DNA from: Virgibacillus phasianinus
GTDB lineage: Bacteria; Bacillota; Bacilli; Bacillales; Amphibacillaceae
Assembly (NCBI RefSeq): GCF_002216775.1
Contig: NZ_CP022315.1
Span: 1,736,001 to 1,800,000 of the forward strand
Direction of reading: 5' to 3'
DNA: 64,000 bases
A program made the position numbers and the translations under genes. Shown here piece by piece: positions 29,891 through 37,907 of the stretch (its first letter is position 1; every line of letters begins with the position of its first letter). The notes under the pieces are model-generated. The model did not search any database. It had not been told where the DNA came from and saw only the letters and a list, made by a program, of their open reading frames with translations.

Positions 29891-29947
29891 ATGTGTTTGA
29901 TCCTGTATAACTAGAAAATGCTTGTCTCTGAATTTTCGGGATCCTCA

Positions 29948-29990
29948 CCCGACTTCATCGTCCCATCGCCCGACTTGCACATACCGGCCC
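29948..29990. repeat. Two units of the 21-bp-period family
   Basis: CCCGACTT occurs at 29948 and at 29969, exactly 21 bases apart, in the gap before the GNAT gene. Confidence 0.55.
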
Positions 29991-30034
29991 ATTTTCCATA
30001 AACCCTTATCATACATAGAAAGAGAGGAAATCAA

Positions 30035-30577
30035 ATGAAAATAGAAGGAAACCGGATATTCCTACAATCACTTGATAGCAGTTTTGGGGAAGCCATACTG
30101 GCGTTAGAAATAAGGAATCAGGAATTTTTTAAGCAATTTACAATCGAGCGTGATGCGGATTTTTATACACTGGAAAGTCAATTGAAAAGGCTGCGTAAAA
30201 AAGAGAAGGAAAGGGAGGATGATAAAGGATATCTTTTTGGCATTTTCCAGCAAGAAAGCCAGGAATTAATTGGTGAAATCGACTTGTTTAAAATAGAAAG
30301 GGGACCCGCTCAATGTGCGATGGTCGGGTATTCTCTCGATAAAAGTCTAAATGGAAATGGGTATATGACCGAAGCAATCAAACTCGTAGTGAACCATGCG
30401 TTCCATGACTTGGAGCTCCATCGGCTTGAAGCCGGCGTCATGCCGCACAACCTGGGCTCAATCAGGGCACTGGAAAAATCCGGGTTTCACAAAGAGGGAA
30501 TTGCCGAGAAGAATGTTAAGATAAATGGCAGGTGGGAGGACCATCAAATGCTGGCTATCGTAAATCCTGAAGACTGA
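30035..30577 (+). CDS. GNAT family N-acetyltransferase, RimJ/RimL type
   Basis: A 180-residue acetyl-CoA-dependent acetyltransferase. The early IFLQSLDSSFGEAILALE block, GYSLDKSLNGNGYMTEAIKLVVNHAF (acetyl-CoA loop region) and RLEAGVMPHNLGSIRALEKSGFHKEGI are typical of the RimJ/L group that acetylates protein N-termini or small amines. AGAGAGGAAATCAA precedes the ATG. It is followed at 33 bases by a GDSL hydrolase. The substrate is not predictable. Confidence 0.88.
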   Translation: MKIEGNRIFLQSLDSSFGEAILALEIRNQEFFKQFTIERDADFYTLESQLKRLRKKEKEREDDKGYLFGIFQQESQELIGEIDLFKIERGPAQCAMVGYSLDKSLNGNGYMTEAIKLVVNHAFHDLELHRLEAGVMPHNLGSIRALEKSGFHKEGIAEKNVKINGRWEDHQMLAIVNPED

Positions 30578-30610
30578 TAGAAATCAAAAATAAACAATTG
30601 AGGTGTTCAC

Positions 30611-31222
30611 ATGCGAATGGTATTCATCGGCGACAGTATTACGGAATCGGGGAGATTTGCTGAACTTGAGAACCTCGGTACCGGCTATGTACGGTTAATC
30701 CATGATTATTTGATTACAACATACCCGGAAAGCCCGCTGGAAATTATTAATAAAGGCATCAGCGGTAATAGAATTACGGATCTGGCAGCAAGGTGGCAAA
30801 CAGATGCCATTGATTTACAGCCAGACATTATCTCCATATCAATTGGCATTAATGATGTATGGCGGCAGCTTGACCAGCCTGATATCGAACAAATTTTTCC
30901 AGATGAATTTGAAAAAATATACGAGGACCTATTGATGAAGATAAAGAATCAGACCAGCGCGACCATTGTGCTAATGGAGCCGACGGTAATTGAAGAAAAC
31001 GCTGAATCGCTAGGCAACGAAAAGTTAAAGCCATATGTTGAATGCGTAAACAGGTTAGCGGAAAAATATCAGGCCACCACTGTGCCTGCACATCAGTCGT
31101 TTAAAAAATATCTAATGGAAGGAACCGGATATAAGCTGACAACGGATGGTGTACATATGAACTCTGCAGGAAACATGCTCATGGCAACCAGCTGGCTTCA
31201 GGCAACAAAATCCTTGCTATAG
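30611..31222 (+). CDS. SGNH/GDSL-type hydrolase
   Basis: A 203-residue esterase-fold protein. Block I is FIGDSITESGRF with the nucleophile Ser, block II has Gly in NKGISGNRI, block III is ISIGINDVWR with Asn, and block V is TDGVHMNSAGN with the catalytic Asp and His. It lacks a signal peptide and is probably a cytoplasmic carbohydrate acetylesterase or lysophospholipase-like enzyme. TTGAGGTG precedes the start. The neighbours do not specify its substrate. Confidence 0.88.
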   Translation: MRMVFIGDSITESGRFAELENLGTGYVRLIHDYLITTYPESPLEIINKGISGNRITDLAARWQTDAIDLQPDIISISIGINDVWRQLDQPDIEQIFPDEFEKIYEDLLMKIKNQTSATIVLMEPTVIEENAESLGNEKLKPYVECVNRLAEKYQATTVPAHQSFKKYLMEGTGYKLTTDGVHMNSAGNMLMATSWLQATKSLL

Positions 31223-31316
31223 ATGTACCTTAGGCAGAAAACAATCTACTAATAATAAAAAAGGTTGTTTTATTTACTAATACATATTCCTTTATCGGAC
31301 GGAGGGAGTTCGTAAT

Positions 31317-31484
31317 ATGAAATTTGGACTCTATCTTGGCGGTACTTTATTAATTTTGACTTTATTTTTCAGTTATATTTTAGACGGTGAATTAAGTAAA
31401 GACAATATTCTATATTCAGTAATGTACACTGCGATATTTAGCCTTGTATATACTGTGGGAATACGTTTTAAGAAAAAGAAATAG
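31317..31484 (+). CDS. Small two-helix membrane protein
   Basis: A 55-residue frame begins MKFGLYLGGTLLILTLFFSY and ends in RFKKKK. Two hydrophobic segments (about residues 5-22 and 35-50) flank a short charged loop DGELSKDN. A strong CGGAGGGAG ribosome binding site lies eight bases before the ATG. I do not recognise the family. A CTGATT...AATCAG hairpin follows the stop. Confidence 0.65.
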   Translation: MKFGLYLGGTLLILTLFFSYILDGELSKDNILYSVMYTAIFSLVYTVGIRFKKKK

Positions 31485-31710
31485 ACCATCTGATTCCTAA
31501 TCAGGTTCTTCTGTTTCATTTATCGTTGTTGAAATTATAATGGTTATGATATGTTGCAATACATAAGGTAAAGGGTGAATTAGTTTAATCACTTGATTTA
31601 TGGTTAGATAACTTTGGGAAATTTGGTTTTTTGATGGATTTTTGAAAAAGTGCGTATGAGAAACTTTCCCTTCAGTGAGTAAATGAGGAAATGAAAAAGG
31701 AGGTTCAACT

Positions 31711-32457
31711 ATGACAATTGGAAATCAGAATGATATTGACGGGCTAATGAAAATTGGCAAAATAGTTGCATTGACAATAGGCGAAATGAAACGTCAGATA
31801 CGTGTTGGAATGACAACTAAAGAGTTGGATAATATTGGAGGACGATTTTTAAAAAGGCATGGAGCGGTTTCTGCACCAAAACTGACGTATAACTTTCCCG
31901 GTTATACCTGCATTAGTGTTAACAATGAGGTTGCCCACGGAATACCAGGAAATCGGAAAATTAAACAGGGTGATCTAGTAAATATTGATGTATCTGCGGA
32001 ACTCGGGGGTTATTTTGCTGACGCAGGAGAATCTTTTCAAATCCCTCTATACAATTCTTCTTTGACCCATCTTTGTCAATACACGCATAATACGATGATG
32101 AAGGTTATATCGTCACTGAAACCAGGTGTGCGATTGAATGAAATCGGAAGGATTATCCAGCAGGAGGCCAAAAAAGGCGGGTATAAGGTCATTATGAATT
32201 TGTGCAGTCATGGAATTGGAAAATCCCTACACGAAACACCTGAAGAAATTCTCCCTTATTATGACAGGAATGATAAACGTGTTTTGAAGGAAGGGTTAGT
32301 CATTACTATTGAGCCTTTTTTGTCAACGGAAGCAGATTATGTAGTTGGAAGTCCAGATGGATGGACATTATGTGTACCGGATAATAGCTTTTGCGCACAA
32401 CATGAACATACGGTAATTATTACGAGAGATCAACCAATCATCACAACCATAGCATAG
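31711..32457 (+). CDS. map: Type I methionine aminopeptidase
   Basis: A 248-residue metallopeptidase that removes initiator methionine. The five metal ligands are visible in order: Asp in NIDVSAELGGYFADAGESF (two Asp), His in CSHGIGKSLHETPEE, Glu in VITIEPFLS, and Glu in CAQHEHTVIIT. YTCISVNNEVAHGIP is the substrate block. It is a stand-alone copy far from ribosomal genes, so it is probably a second MetAP (of the YflG kind) rather than the housekeeping adk-linked one. AAGGAGG precedes the ATG. Confidence 0.93.
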   Translation: MTIGNQNDIDGLMKIGKIVALTIGEMKRQIRVGMTTKELDNIGGRFLKRHGAVSAPKLTYNFPGYTCISVNNEVAHGIPGNRKIKQGDLVNIDVSAELGGYFADAGESFQIPLYNSSLTHLCQYTHNTMMKVISSLKPGVRLNEIGRIIQQEAKKGGYKVIMNLCSHGIGKSLHETPEEILPYYDRNDKRVLKEGLVITIEPFLSTEADYVVGSPDGWTLCVPDNSFCAQHEHTVIITRDQPIITTIA

Positions 32458-32639
32458 ATATTAACTTTAGGAAGAATAGGGATTGCTTAGAACTCAAACA
32501 ACGCCAATTTAGAGATGCGTTTAGATGAATCCTTTGTATCAGAAAATAAATAAAAGTCAAGCCTTGAAAGAGAATGTACGTTCCTCTATATTTGTAACTA
32601 GAGATGAATTAAATTCTTTTGAAAGTAGGTTAGGATACA

Positions 32640-33275
32640 GTGAAGATTGACACACCCATAATCCCTGAAGATCTAACGGAGAAAAAATTTACAGATATTT
32701 TTTATGAAGAAGATCCAGAATTTGAAATGTGCCTCGTTACAGATTCTCAATTTGAAAATGAGTCCATAGAACGATTGCGGCTTTACCAAACGGTTATCAA
32801 AAACTGCAATTTTGTTAATACCGACTTTAGCCGAATTGATTTAACCGATGTGCGCTTTGAGAATTGTGACTTATCCAACGCTAATTTGGGTAATGCCTCC
32901 ATGAATCGAGTTGAATTTCTTAATTGTAAGCTGCTAGGCAGCAACCTAACAGAGTCTTATATCGGTAATACAAAATTTGGAGAATCAATTCTTAATATGG
33001 GTATGTTCGGTAATTCAAAACTTGAAAAAGTGATTTTTGATCATTCTGTGTTAGAAAGCGCTGACCTTTTTGACTGTAAGCTAAAAAAAGTGGAATTTCT
33101 TTTATGTAATCTTAATGGCGTAAGCTTTGAAGATACATCACTAAAAGGAATTGATATTAGCTCATCCAATTTTGATTCTTTAGTTGTTTCAATAGAGAAC
33201 TTACGGGGATGTAAAGTATCAACGTCTCAAGCGGTACAATTTGCTTCGTTATTAGGTCTAAAAATTCAACGTTAG
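32640..33275 (+). CDS. Pentapeptide-repeat protein, Qnr-like
   Basis: A 211-residue right-handed quadrilateral beta-helix protein. Repeats of the A(D/N)Lxx type run from about residue 50 to 180 (for example NFVNTDFSRIDLTDVRFENC). There is a break in the middle and a C-terminal LRGCKVSTSQAVQFASLLGL cap similar to Qnr/MfpA-type proteins, which mimic DNA and protect gyrase from quinolones. The start is a GTG at 32640 after AGGTTAGGA. Length matches chromosomal Qnr homologues of Gram-positive bacteria. Drug protection is an inference from the fold. Confidence 0.8.
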   Translation: MKIDTPIIPEDLTEKKFTDIFYEEDPEFEMCLVTDSQFENESIERLRLYQTVIKNCNFVNTDFSRIDLTDVRFENCDLSNANLGNASMNRVEFLNCKLLGSNLTESYIGNTKFGESILNMGMFGNSKLEKVIFDHSVLESADLFDCKLKKVEFLLCNLNGVSFEDTSLKGIDISSSNFDSLVVSIENLRGCKVSTSQAVQFASLLGLKIQR

Positions 33276-33372
33276 GTCTAAATAATGCCAGCTAATAGTA
33301 AAGCAAAAGTCAGAAAAGCGATTTGAAAAGGGCAGTCAATAGTAATATTTCTGAATTATCATTAAAAAATTA

Positions 33373-33400
33373 TTGTTATAAAGCATAATAATGGTATACT
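33373..33400 (+). promoter_or_regulatory. Promoter for the DUF1062 leader
   Basis: TTGTTA (33373-33378) and TATACT (33395-33400) have a 16-base spacer. Transcription would start near 33407, giving a leader of about 260 bases before the coding region. Confidence 0.6.
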
Positions 33401-33406
33401 AATAAA

Positions 33407-33668
33407 TACAGGAGAAGTACGGAAGGTGGAATCGGATTTGCCAGCATACTTGTAATGGTTAAGTAACTAAATAGTACATTTCTTTTTTGAACAGTGCTGT
33501 TCAATGACGGGAGAAGTGTGCCTATTTTTAGCCATTACAGGGAACGCAGGATAGTCCGTTGTTTTCATTCCAGCGGGATACCTATATGGTATTCCGCTTT
33601 TTTAATGGGAAATTTTCTCCATTCAACTGTTTTTTGCGTTCCTCTGATTAAATAGGAGGAACTGGTGT
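33407..33668 (+). promoter_or_regulatory. Structured 5' leader with attenuator-like terminator and possible leader peptide
   Basis: The leader contains a possible nine-codon frame from GTG at 33426 (MESDLPAYL, stop 33455) with AGGAG 11 bases upstream. It also has a GAACAG-CTGTTC palindrome (33489-33502), a terminator hairpin at 33572, and a long-range pair GGAACGCA (33541) with TGCGTTCC (33636) that encloses the terminator. Such layouts control antibiotic-resistance genes by attenuation. The inducer is unknown. Confidence 0.5.
33572..33604 (+). terminator. Intrinsic terminator inside the leader
   Basis: AGCGGGATACC (33572-33582) pairs with GGTATTCCGCT (33588-33598), 11 bp with one G-T pair, followed by TTTTTT. 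It lies upstream of the start codon, between promoter and gene. Confidence 0.75.
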
Positions 33669-34256
33669 ATGAGTTTAAATAATTTATTTACGTGTGAGAT
33701 CATTGCTCAGGAAACACCTTATATCAAACGAAATTGCAGTAAATGTAAAATGAACACAGAGTTTTATTGCAGCGAGAAATTCAGAGTGAATGCGAATCAG
33801 AAAATAATTGATAGTTGGCTTATTTATAACTGTATACATTGTGAGGGAACTTGGAATTACCCGATTTTATCGAGAGTAAATATTAATAAAATTGACCCGA
33901 TGCTAATTCAAAAGTTTATGAATAATGATAAAGAGACAATCTGGAAGTATGCTTTTCAAATCAACAAATTAAGAAAACGATGTAATGATGTAAATACGGA
34001 TATACGATACGAGCTAAGAAAAGAAAAGCTCGATTTATTAGCCAATGAGGTTACGATTAGACTTTGCTATAAATATGATTTCGGTCTTAGAACAGATAAA
34101 CTAATAGCAGAAATTTTTGGCATTTCAAGGTCAAACGTAAATAAATTGGCTCAGAAGGGAACTATTTTACTAAATCCAAACATTAAGATGAAGAGCAAAG
34201 TTATCGATGATTTACAAATTACAGTCACAGGTGATTGGTACAAAGCTGATGCTTAA
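33669..34256 (+). CDS. DUF1062 domain protein with zinc-ribbon-like cysteines
   Basis: A 195-residue protein of the DUF1062 family. The N-terminal part has two C-x2-C pairs (NCSKCKMN and NCIHCEGT) plus further Cys, suggesting a zinc ribbon. The C-terminal part contains a helix-turn-helix-like segment (DKLIAEIFGISRSNVNKLAQKG). The family has no established function known to me. AATAGGAGG precedes the ATG. The gene is expressed through an attenuator-like leader, so it probably responds to a small molecule or translation stress. A terminator follows. Confidence 0.75.
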   Translation: MSLNNLFTCEIIAQETPYIKRNCSKCKMNTEFYCSEKFRVNANQKIIDSWLIYNCIHCEGTWNYPILSRVNINKIDPMLIQKFMNNDKETIWKYAFQINKLRKRCNDVNTDIRYELRKEKLDLLANEVTIRLCYKYDFGLRTDKLIAEIFGISRSNVNKLAQKGTILLNPNIKMKSKVIDDLQITVTGDWYKADA

Positions 34257-34267
34257 CAATATCATTC

Positions 34268-34309
34268 GGGCGCTATCCTGGAACAAGGATAAGCGCTCAT
34301 TTTCTTTTT
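34268..34309 (+). terminator. Terminator after the DUF1062 gene
   Basis: GCGCTATCC (34270-34278) pairs with GGATAAGCGC (34287-34296), with one bulged A, followed by a T-rich run (ATTTTCTTTTTC). The rest of the gap to 34498 shows nothing else recognisable. Confidence 0.75.
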
Positions 34310-34498
34310 CGTATGAAATGTGCTCATCTTTCATATTAGGTCCATTATATGAAATGAAGAGAAGGAATCTTTAAGTATAAGTCGAATGTTTAAAGAAGAA
34401 GAAATTTTACTACTTAGAGGAATGAAAATGAATCATTCCATAACAACGTCAGTAAGACAAAAGGTAAAAGAAACATTTAATAATAGGAGTGTTTTCCA

Positions 34499-34570
34499 TT
34501 GAAAAAAGTTTATACATGTTGTCCACACGGCGGGAGCGAATTTTACGAGGGGCGAGCGTACGATGAGTGA
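34499..34570 (+). CDS. Possible 23-residue upstream peptide overlapping the APH-like gene
   Basis: A TTG at 34499 with AGGAG nine bases upstream opens MKKVYTCCPHGGSEFYEGRA then YDE. It stops at a TGA that overlaps the start of the next gene by eight bases. It could be a leader peptide that couples translation, or the relic of a gene truncated when the GC-rich downstream segment was acquired. No homology is recognised. Confidence 0.4.
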   Translation: MKKVYTCCPHGGSEFYEGRAYDE

Positions 34571-35435
34571 GAAGATGCACGTTGACGAATTGGAAATTGA
34601 CGAGCAGCTTGTGCGCAGTTTGCTTGTCGATCAGTTCCCACACTGGGCAAAATTACCCTTACGGCGGGTTGAACCAATTGGAACGGTAAATGCCATCTTT
34701 CGACTTGGTGACGAATATTCTGTTCGGCTCGCACGAAGGGGTGGACCGATAACACCAGGAAGCCGCGAATTCACATGGTTGCCAAGACTTGCATCATCAG
34801 TTTCGCTTGATATCCCTATGCCTATCGCTCAGGGGCATCCCAACAACGAATATCCATGGTTTTGGGAGGTTCATACCTGGGTTGAGGGCGATACGATGCC
34901 TATAGAGGGGATTGACGAGATTCAGGCAGCGTGTGATCTTGCCGCGTTCATCGCAGCACTGCAACAAGTCAATTCGTCGGGTGGGCCGTTGGGACGGGGC
35001 ATCCCTTTGGCTCAACGTGATAAGGACTTTCGATACTGGCTGGCGCGATTTGATGGTGACCCTGCAGTTTCTGTTGTGTGGGAGTCGGCTCTCGCTGCAC
35101 CTCCGTGGAACGGCCCCCCAGTATGGCATCATGGCGATCTAGATGTACGCAACTGGCTCGTACGAAATAAGCGCATAAGCGGTGTGATTGATTGGGGTGA
35201 GATGGGCATTGGCGATCCCGCGTGCGATGTAATGGTCGCATGGAAGTTGCATTCGCCAGCGGCGCGTGATGCGTTCCGTGAGGCTTTTCCGGTGGATGAC
35301 GCTACGTGGGCAAGGGCACGTGGATGGGTCGTATCACAGGCAGTCGCAATCCTCGCTTACTACACGCCGCAAAATAATCCGATTCTATACCATGAGGCGA
35401 AATCCTGGCTCGATCTAGTGTTGGAAGATTTGTGA
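34563..35435 (+). CDS. Aminoglycoside phosphotransferase family protein
   Basis: A 290-residue kinase-fold protein of the APH/choline-kinase group. VEPIGTVNAIFRLGDEYSVRLAR is the N-lobe. VWHHGDLDVRNWLV has the catalytic HGD-x4-N (with DVR instead of the usual HPG), and GVIDWGEMGIGDPACD the metal Asp. The C-terminal part matches family length. Base composition is visibly more GC-rich than either neighbour, pointing to transfer from a higher-GC donor. The ATG overlaps a short upstream frame and has only a weak GAGGGGCGAG site. The substrate may be an aminoglycoside or macrolide, or a metabolite; resistance is not established. Confidence 0.8.
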   Translation: MSEKMHVDELEIDEQLVRSLLVDQFPHWAKLPLRRVEPIGTVNAIFRLGDEYSVRLARRGGPITPGSREFTWLPRLASSVSLDIPMPIAQGHPNNEYPWFWEVHTWVEGDTMPIEGIDEIQAACDLAAFIAALQQVNSSGGPLGRGIPLAQRDKDFRYWLARFDGDPAVSVVWESALAAPPWNGPPVWHHGDLDVRNWLVRNKRISGVIDWGEMGIGDPACDVMVAWKLHSPAARDAFREAFPVDDATWARARGWVVSQAVAILAYYTPQNNPILYHEAKSWLDLVLEDL

Positions 35436-35475
35436 TAAACCCTATTAAATAGAATGATAATAAGGAGATGTCTTG

Positions 35476-35904
35476 ATGGGTATTGGTTTTAACAATGTTC
35501 AGGAGGTTCTGGAAAATTATAAATCCGCGGTATACGAGAAGGATGTTGAGAGGTTTTTGTCTTCATGTGCCTCTGATATCCATGTTTATGATTGTTGGCA
35601 GGACTGGGAATATATAGGTATTTCTCAAAGGAAAGAAATGGCGGAAGAATGGTTTAATGGTTTAAATGAAGAAGGTGTTTTACTTAAGACAGACTTTGAC
35701 AATTTAGTCATTGAAGAAAATGCCAATCTTGCTTTCGTTCATTGTAATGTTACGTACGCTGCTCACAACGAATCTGGAGAAAAACTACGTCAGATGAGAA
35801 ATCGATTTACATTCGGTTTGAAAAAAGAAAACGACTCCTGGAACATCATACATGAACATTCGTCATTGCCAATAAATATGGAAACTGGGAAAGGTATTTT
35901 TTAA
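35476..35904 (+). CDS. SnoaL/NTF2-like fold protein (DUF4440 type)
   Basis: A 142-residue alpha+beta-barrel protein. VQEVLENYKSAVYEKDVERFLSS and DIHVYDCWQDWEYIG form the N-terminal half. The C-terminal sheet has RNRFTFGLKKENDSWNIIHEHSSLP, typical of SnoaL-like / ketosteroid-isomerase-like proteins, where the final W-x-I-x-H-x-H motif is common. The ATG at 35476 has AAGGAG eight bases upstream. Such proteins are often enzymes or binding partners of unknown substrate. Confidence 0.8.
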   Translation: MGIGFNNVQEVLENYKSAVYEKDVERFLSSCASDIHVYDCWQDWEYIGISQRKEMAEEWFNGLNEEGVLLKTDFDNLVIEENANLAFVHCNVTYAAHNESGEKLRQMRNRFTFGLKKENDSWNIIHEHSSLPINMETGKGIF

Positions 35905-36119
35905 CTTAAGCCCGAACGATCTATTCTCTAAAAAATCATCTTAACTGCTTCAGACTATGTGATTTTTTTTACCACAAACTTGAGGCTGGGACATAACTAA
36001 AATATTTGAGTCAAAGACGAACAATCACAGGGTAGCCAGTTTAAAACGTTAATTTTTAAATAGTCGGATCTAATTCGCAGTTGATATAAATAGCGACATA
36101 TGCGCTGGGTTGTTTTCCG

Positions 36120-36330
36120 CTGAAAAAGGTAAATATAGTACAAAATAAGTGGATCTATCATCGCATCTTGAATATACTGCGCTTTCCGCGGGCGAGTGTC
36201 GAGTCTCCTCGGACTGCCGTCCTGCGGGGTCTCGCCGATCTCTCACTTCCCGCAGGAGTCTCCGTATATTCAAGATGCTAAGTGAAGGTGAAAATCTATA
36301 TTTTTAATATCCACCACTTTTTCAGTGCCC
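36120..36330. repeat. CTGAAAAAGG-ended repeat element (copy B), nested
   Basis: Left end CTGAAAAAGG (36120) and right end CCACTTTTTCAG (about 36314-36325) are inverted. The interior shares GTGGATCTATCATCGCATC, CGCTTTCCGCGGGCGAGTG and CTCACTTCCCGCAGGAGTCT with copy C at 48716. Here the CCGAC...GTCGG module follows just outside the right end instead of inside. Confidence 0.7.
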
Positions 36331-36690
36331 TTCCGGCAAGGGGTATGCCGACGTTGCCCGCAAAGGGCGGTTTTAGTCGGCCCTCATCATCACCCACTCT
36401 GCGGGGTCTTAAGACTCGTGCTGTTCCCGCAGGAGTCAACGGTCCGGAGCGTAATACACCATCGTAATAGTGGATGGACCAGATAATACCGTTGCTAAGT
36501 ACCATTAGCGAAGGAAAAACACGGAGACTCCTGTGGGAGCAGAAGCCTCGATGAGACCCCGGAGAGCGTAAGCTCGAGGAGGCTCATTAGCTGCCCACGG
36601 AAAGCGCAGTGTTTTTCCGCAGCGACCGCCGGGGTGATAATTTTTAGTTACGTTGCAGTTTATGGACAATTCACAATAAGGTTTAAAAAA

Positions 36691-36760
36691 CAGCCAAGAA
36701 AAATATCCGAACTAATCCAAATTCTAATTAAAAAATTTGGAATCATAGTTCGGATTTCCC
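36691..36760. repeat. Dispersed ATCCGAACTA hairpin (also at 59649)
   Basis: Arms around AATATCCGAACTAATCCAAATT (36702-36723) and its complement up to 36757 form a hairpin of more than 20 pairs with mismatches. The reverse complement matches 59649-59710 including the following TTTTTTGGCTG. One copy serves as the apparent terminator of yflT. Confidence 0.65.
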
Positions 36761-36840
36761 AATGTTGAATCACTTTTGTCTCAGCCTCAAGTTAATGCGT
36801 CGAATCGTTATAATTTCGATTTTCTTCCGACAGAAACATC

Positions 36841-37698
<858 letters not shown>

Positions 37699-37701
37699 TT
37701 A

Positions 37702-37729
37702 TATACTATGAGGGGTAAAAGGCGCCGGT
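37702..37729 (-). promoter_or_regulatory. Sigma-K-like promoter of the collagen-like gene
   Basis: On the minus strand, ACC (complement of 37727-37729) and CATAGTATA (complement of 37702-37710) are separated by 16 bases, matching the sigma-K pattern of AC and CATANNNTA. Confidence 0.55.
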
Positions 37730-37907
37730 AAAGGCTTGTATCCATGTTATTGGTATATTGCGCAAAAAGGGGCGCCACTGGAAGCTGTTAACGGGCCTAT
37801 ATTGATGATGGTAATCTAAAATGTTCTGCATGGTATTGTATTCATTCAGAGGCAGCTAGGATAAGGCCCTCTTCTTCAGTGAAAGTGGACCTTTGTTTCC
37901 ATCCTTA

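Larger units (their letters stand above)
28905..29900. repeat. Tandem duplication of a type I toxin-antitoxin module (541-base offset)
   Basis: Two units, about 28905-29358 and 29446-29900, repeat the same order: a GTTTTCATTAAC block, a CGAACGTTCATTC motif, a TAAAAT -10-like box, a leader with GGGCGGTTGGCCATCTCC, a 35-codon gene, its terminator, a GGGACCGGGTAG hairpin, and a minus-strand consensus promoter. Coding differences are mostly synonymous. Divergence between units is largest upstream of the CGAACGTTC motif. Confidence 0.85.
35978..36792. mobile_element. 815-bp MITE-like element with ACTTGAGGCTG terminal inverted repeats, carrying nested repeats
   Basis: ACTTGAGGCTGGGACA at 35978-35993 is the inverted copy (15 of 16) of TGTCTCAGCCTCAAGT at 36777-36792. 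No transposase lies inside. Within it are a CTGAAAAAGG-ended element (36120-36330), a reversed GGAGTCAACGGTCCGGAGCG block (about 36400-36455), a direct ACTCCTGTGGGAGC block (about 36515-36628) and a long hairpin (36691-36760). It fills the gap of about 940 bases between the SnoaL-like and collagen-like genes. Confidence 0.65.

Noticed and set aside
35978-36792. Attachment sites of an integrated element
   Set aside because: The ends are inverted, not direct, and no integrase or tRNA gene is present.
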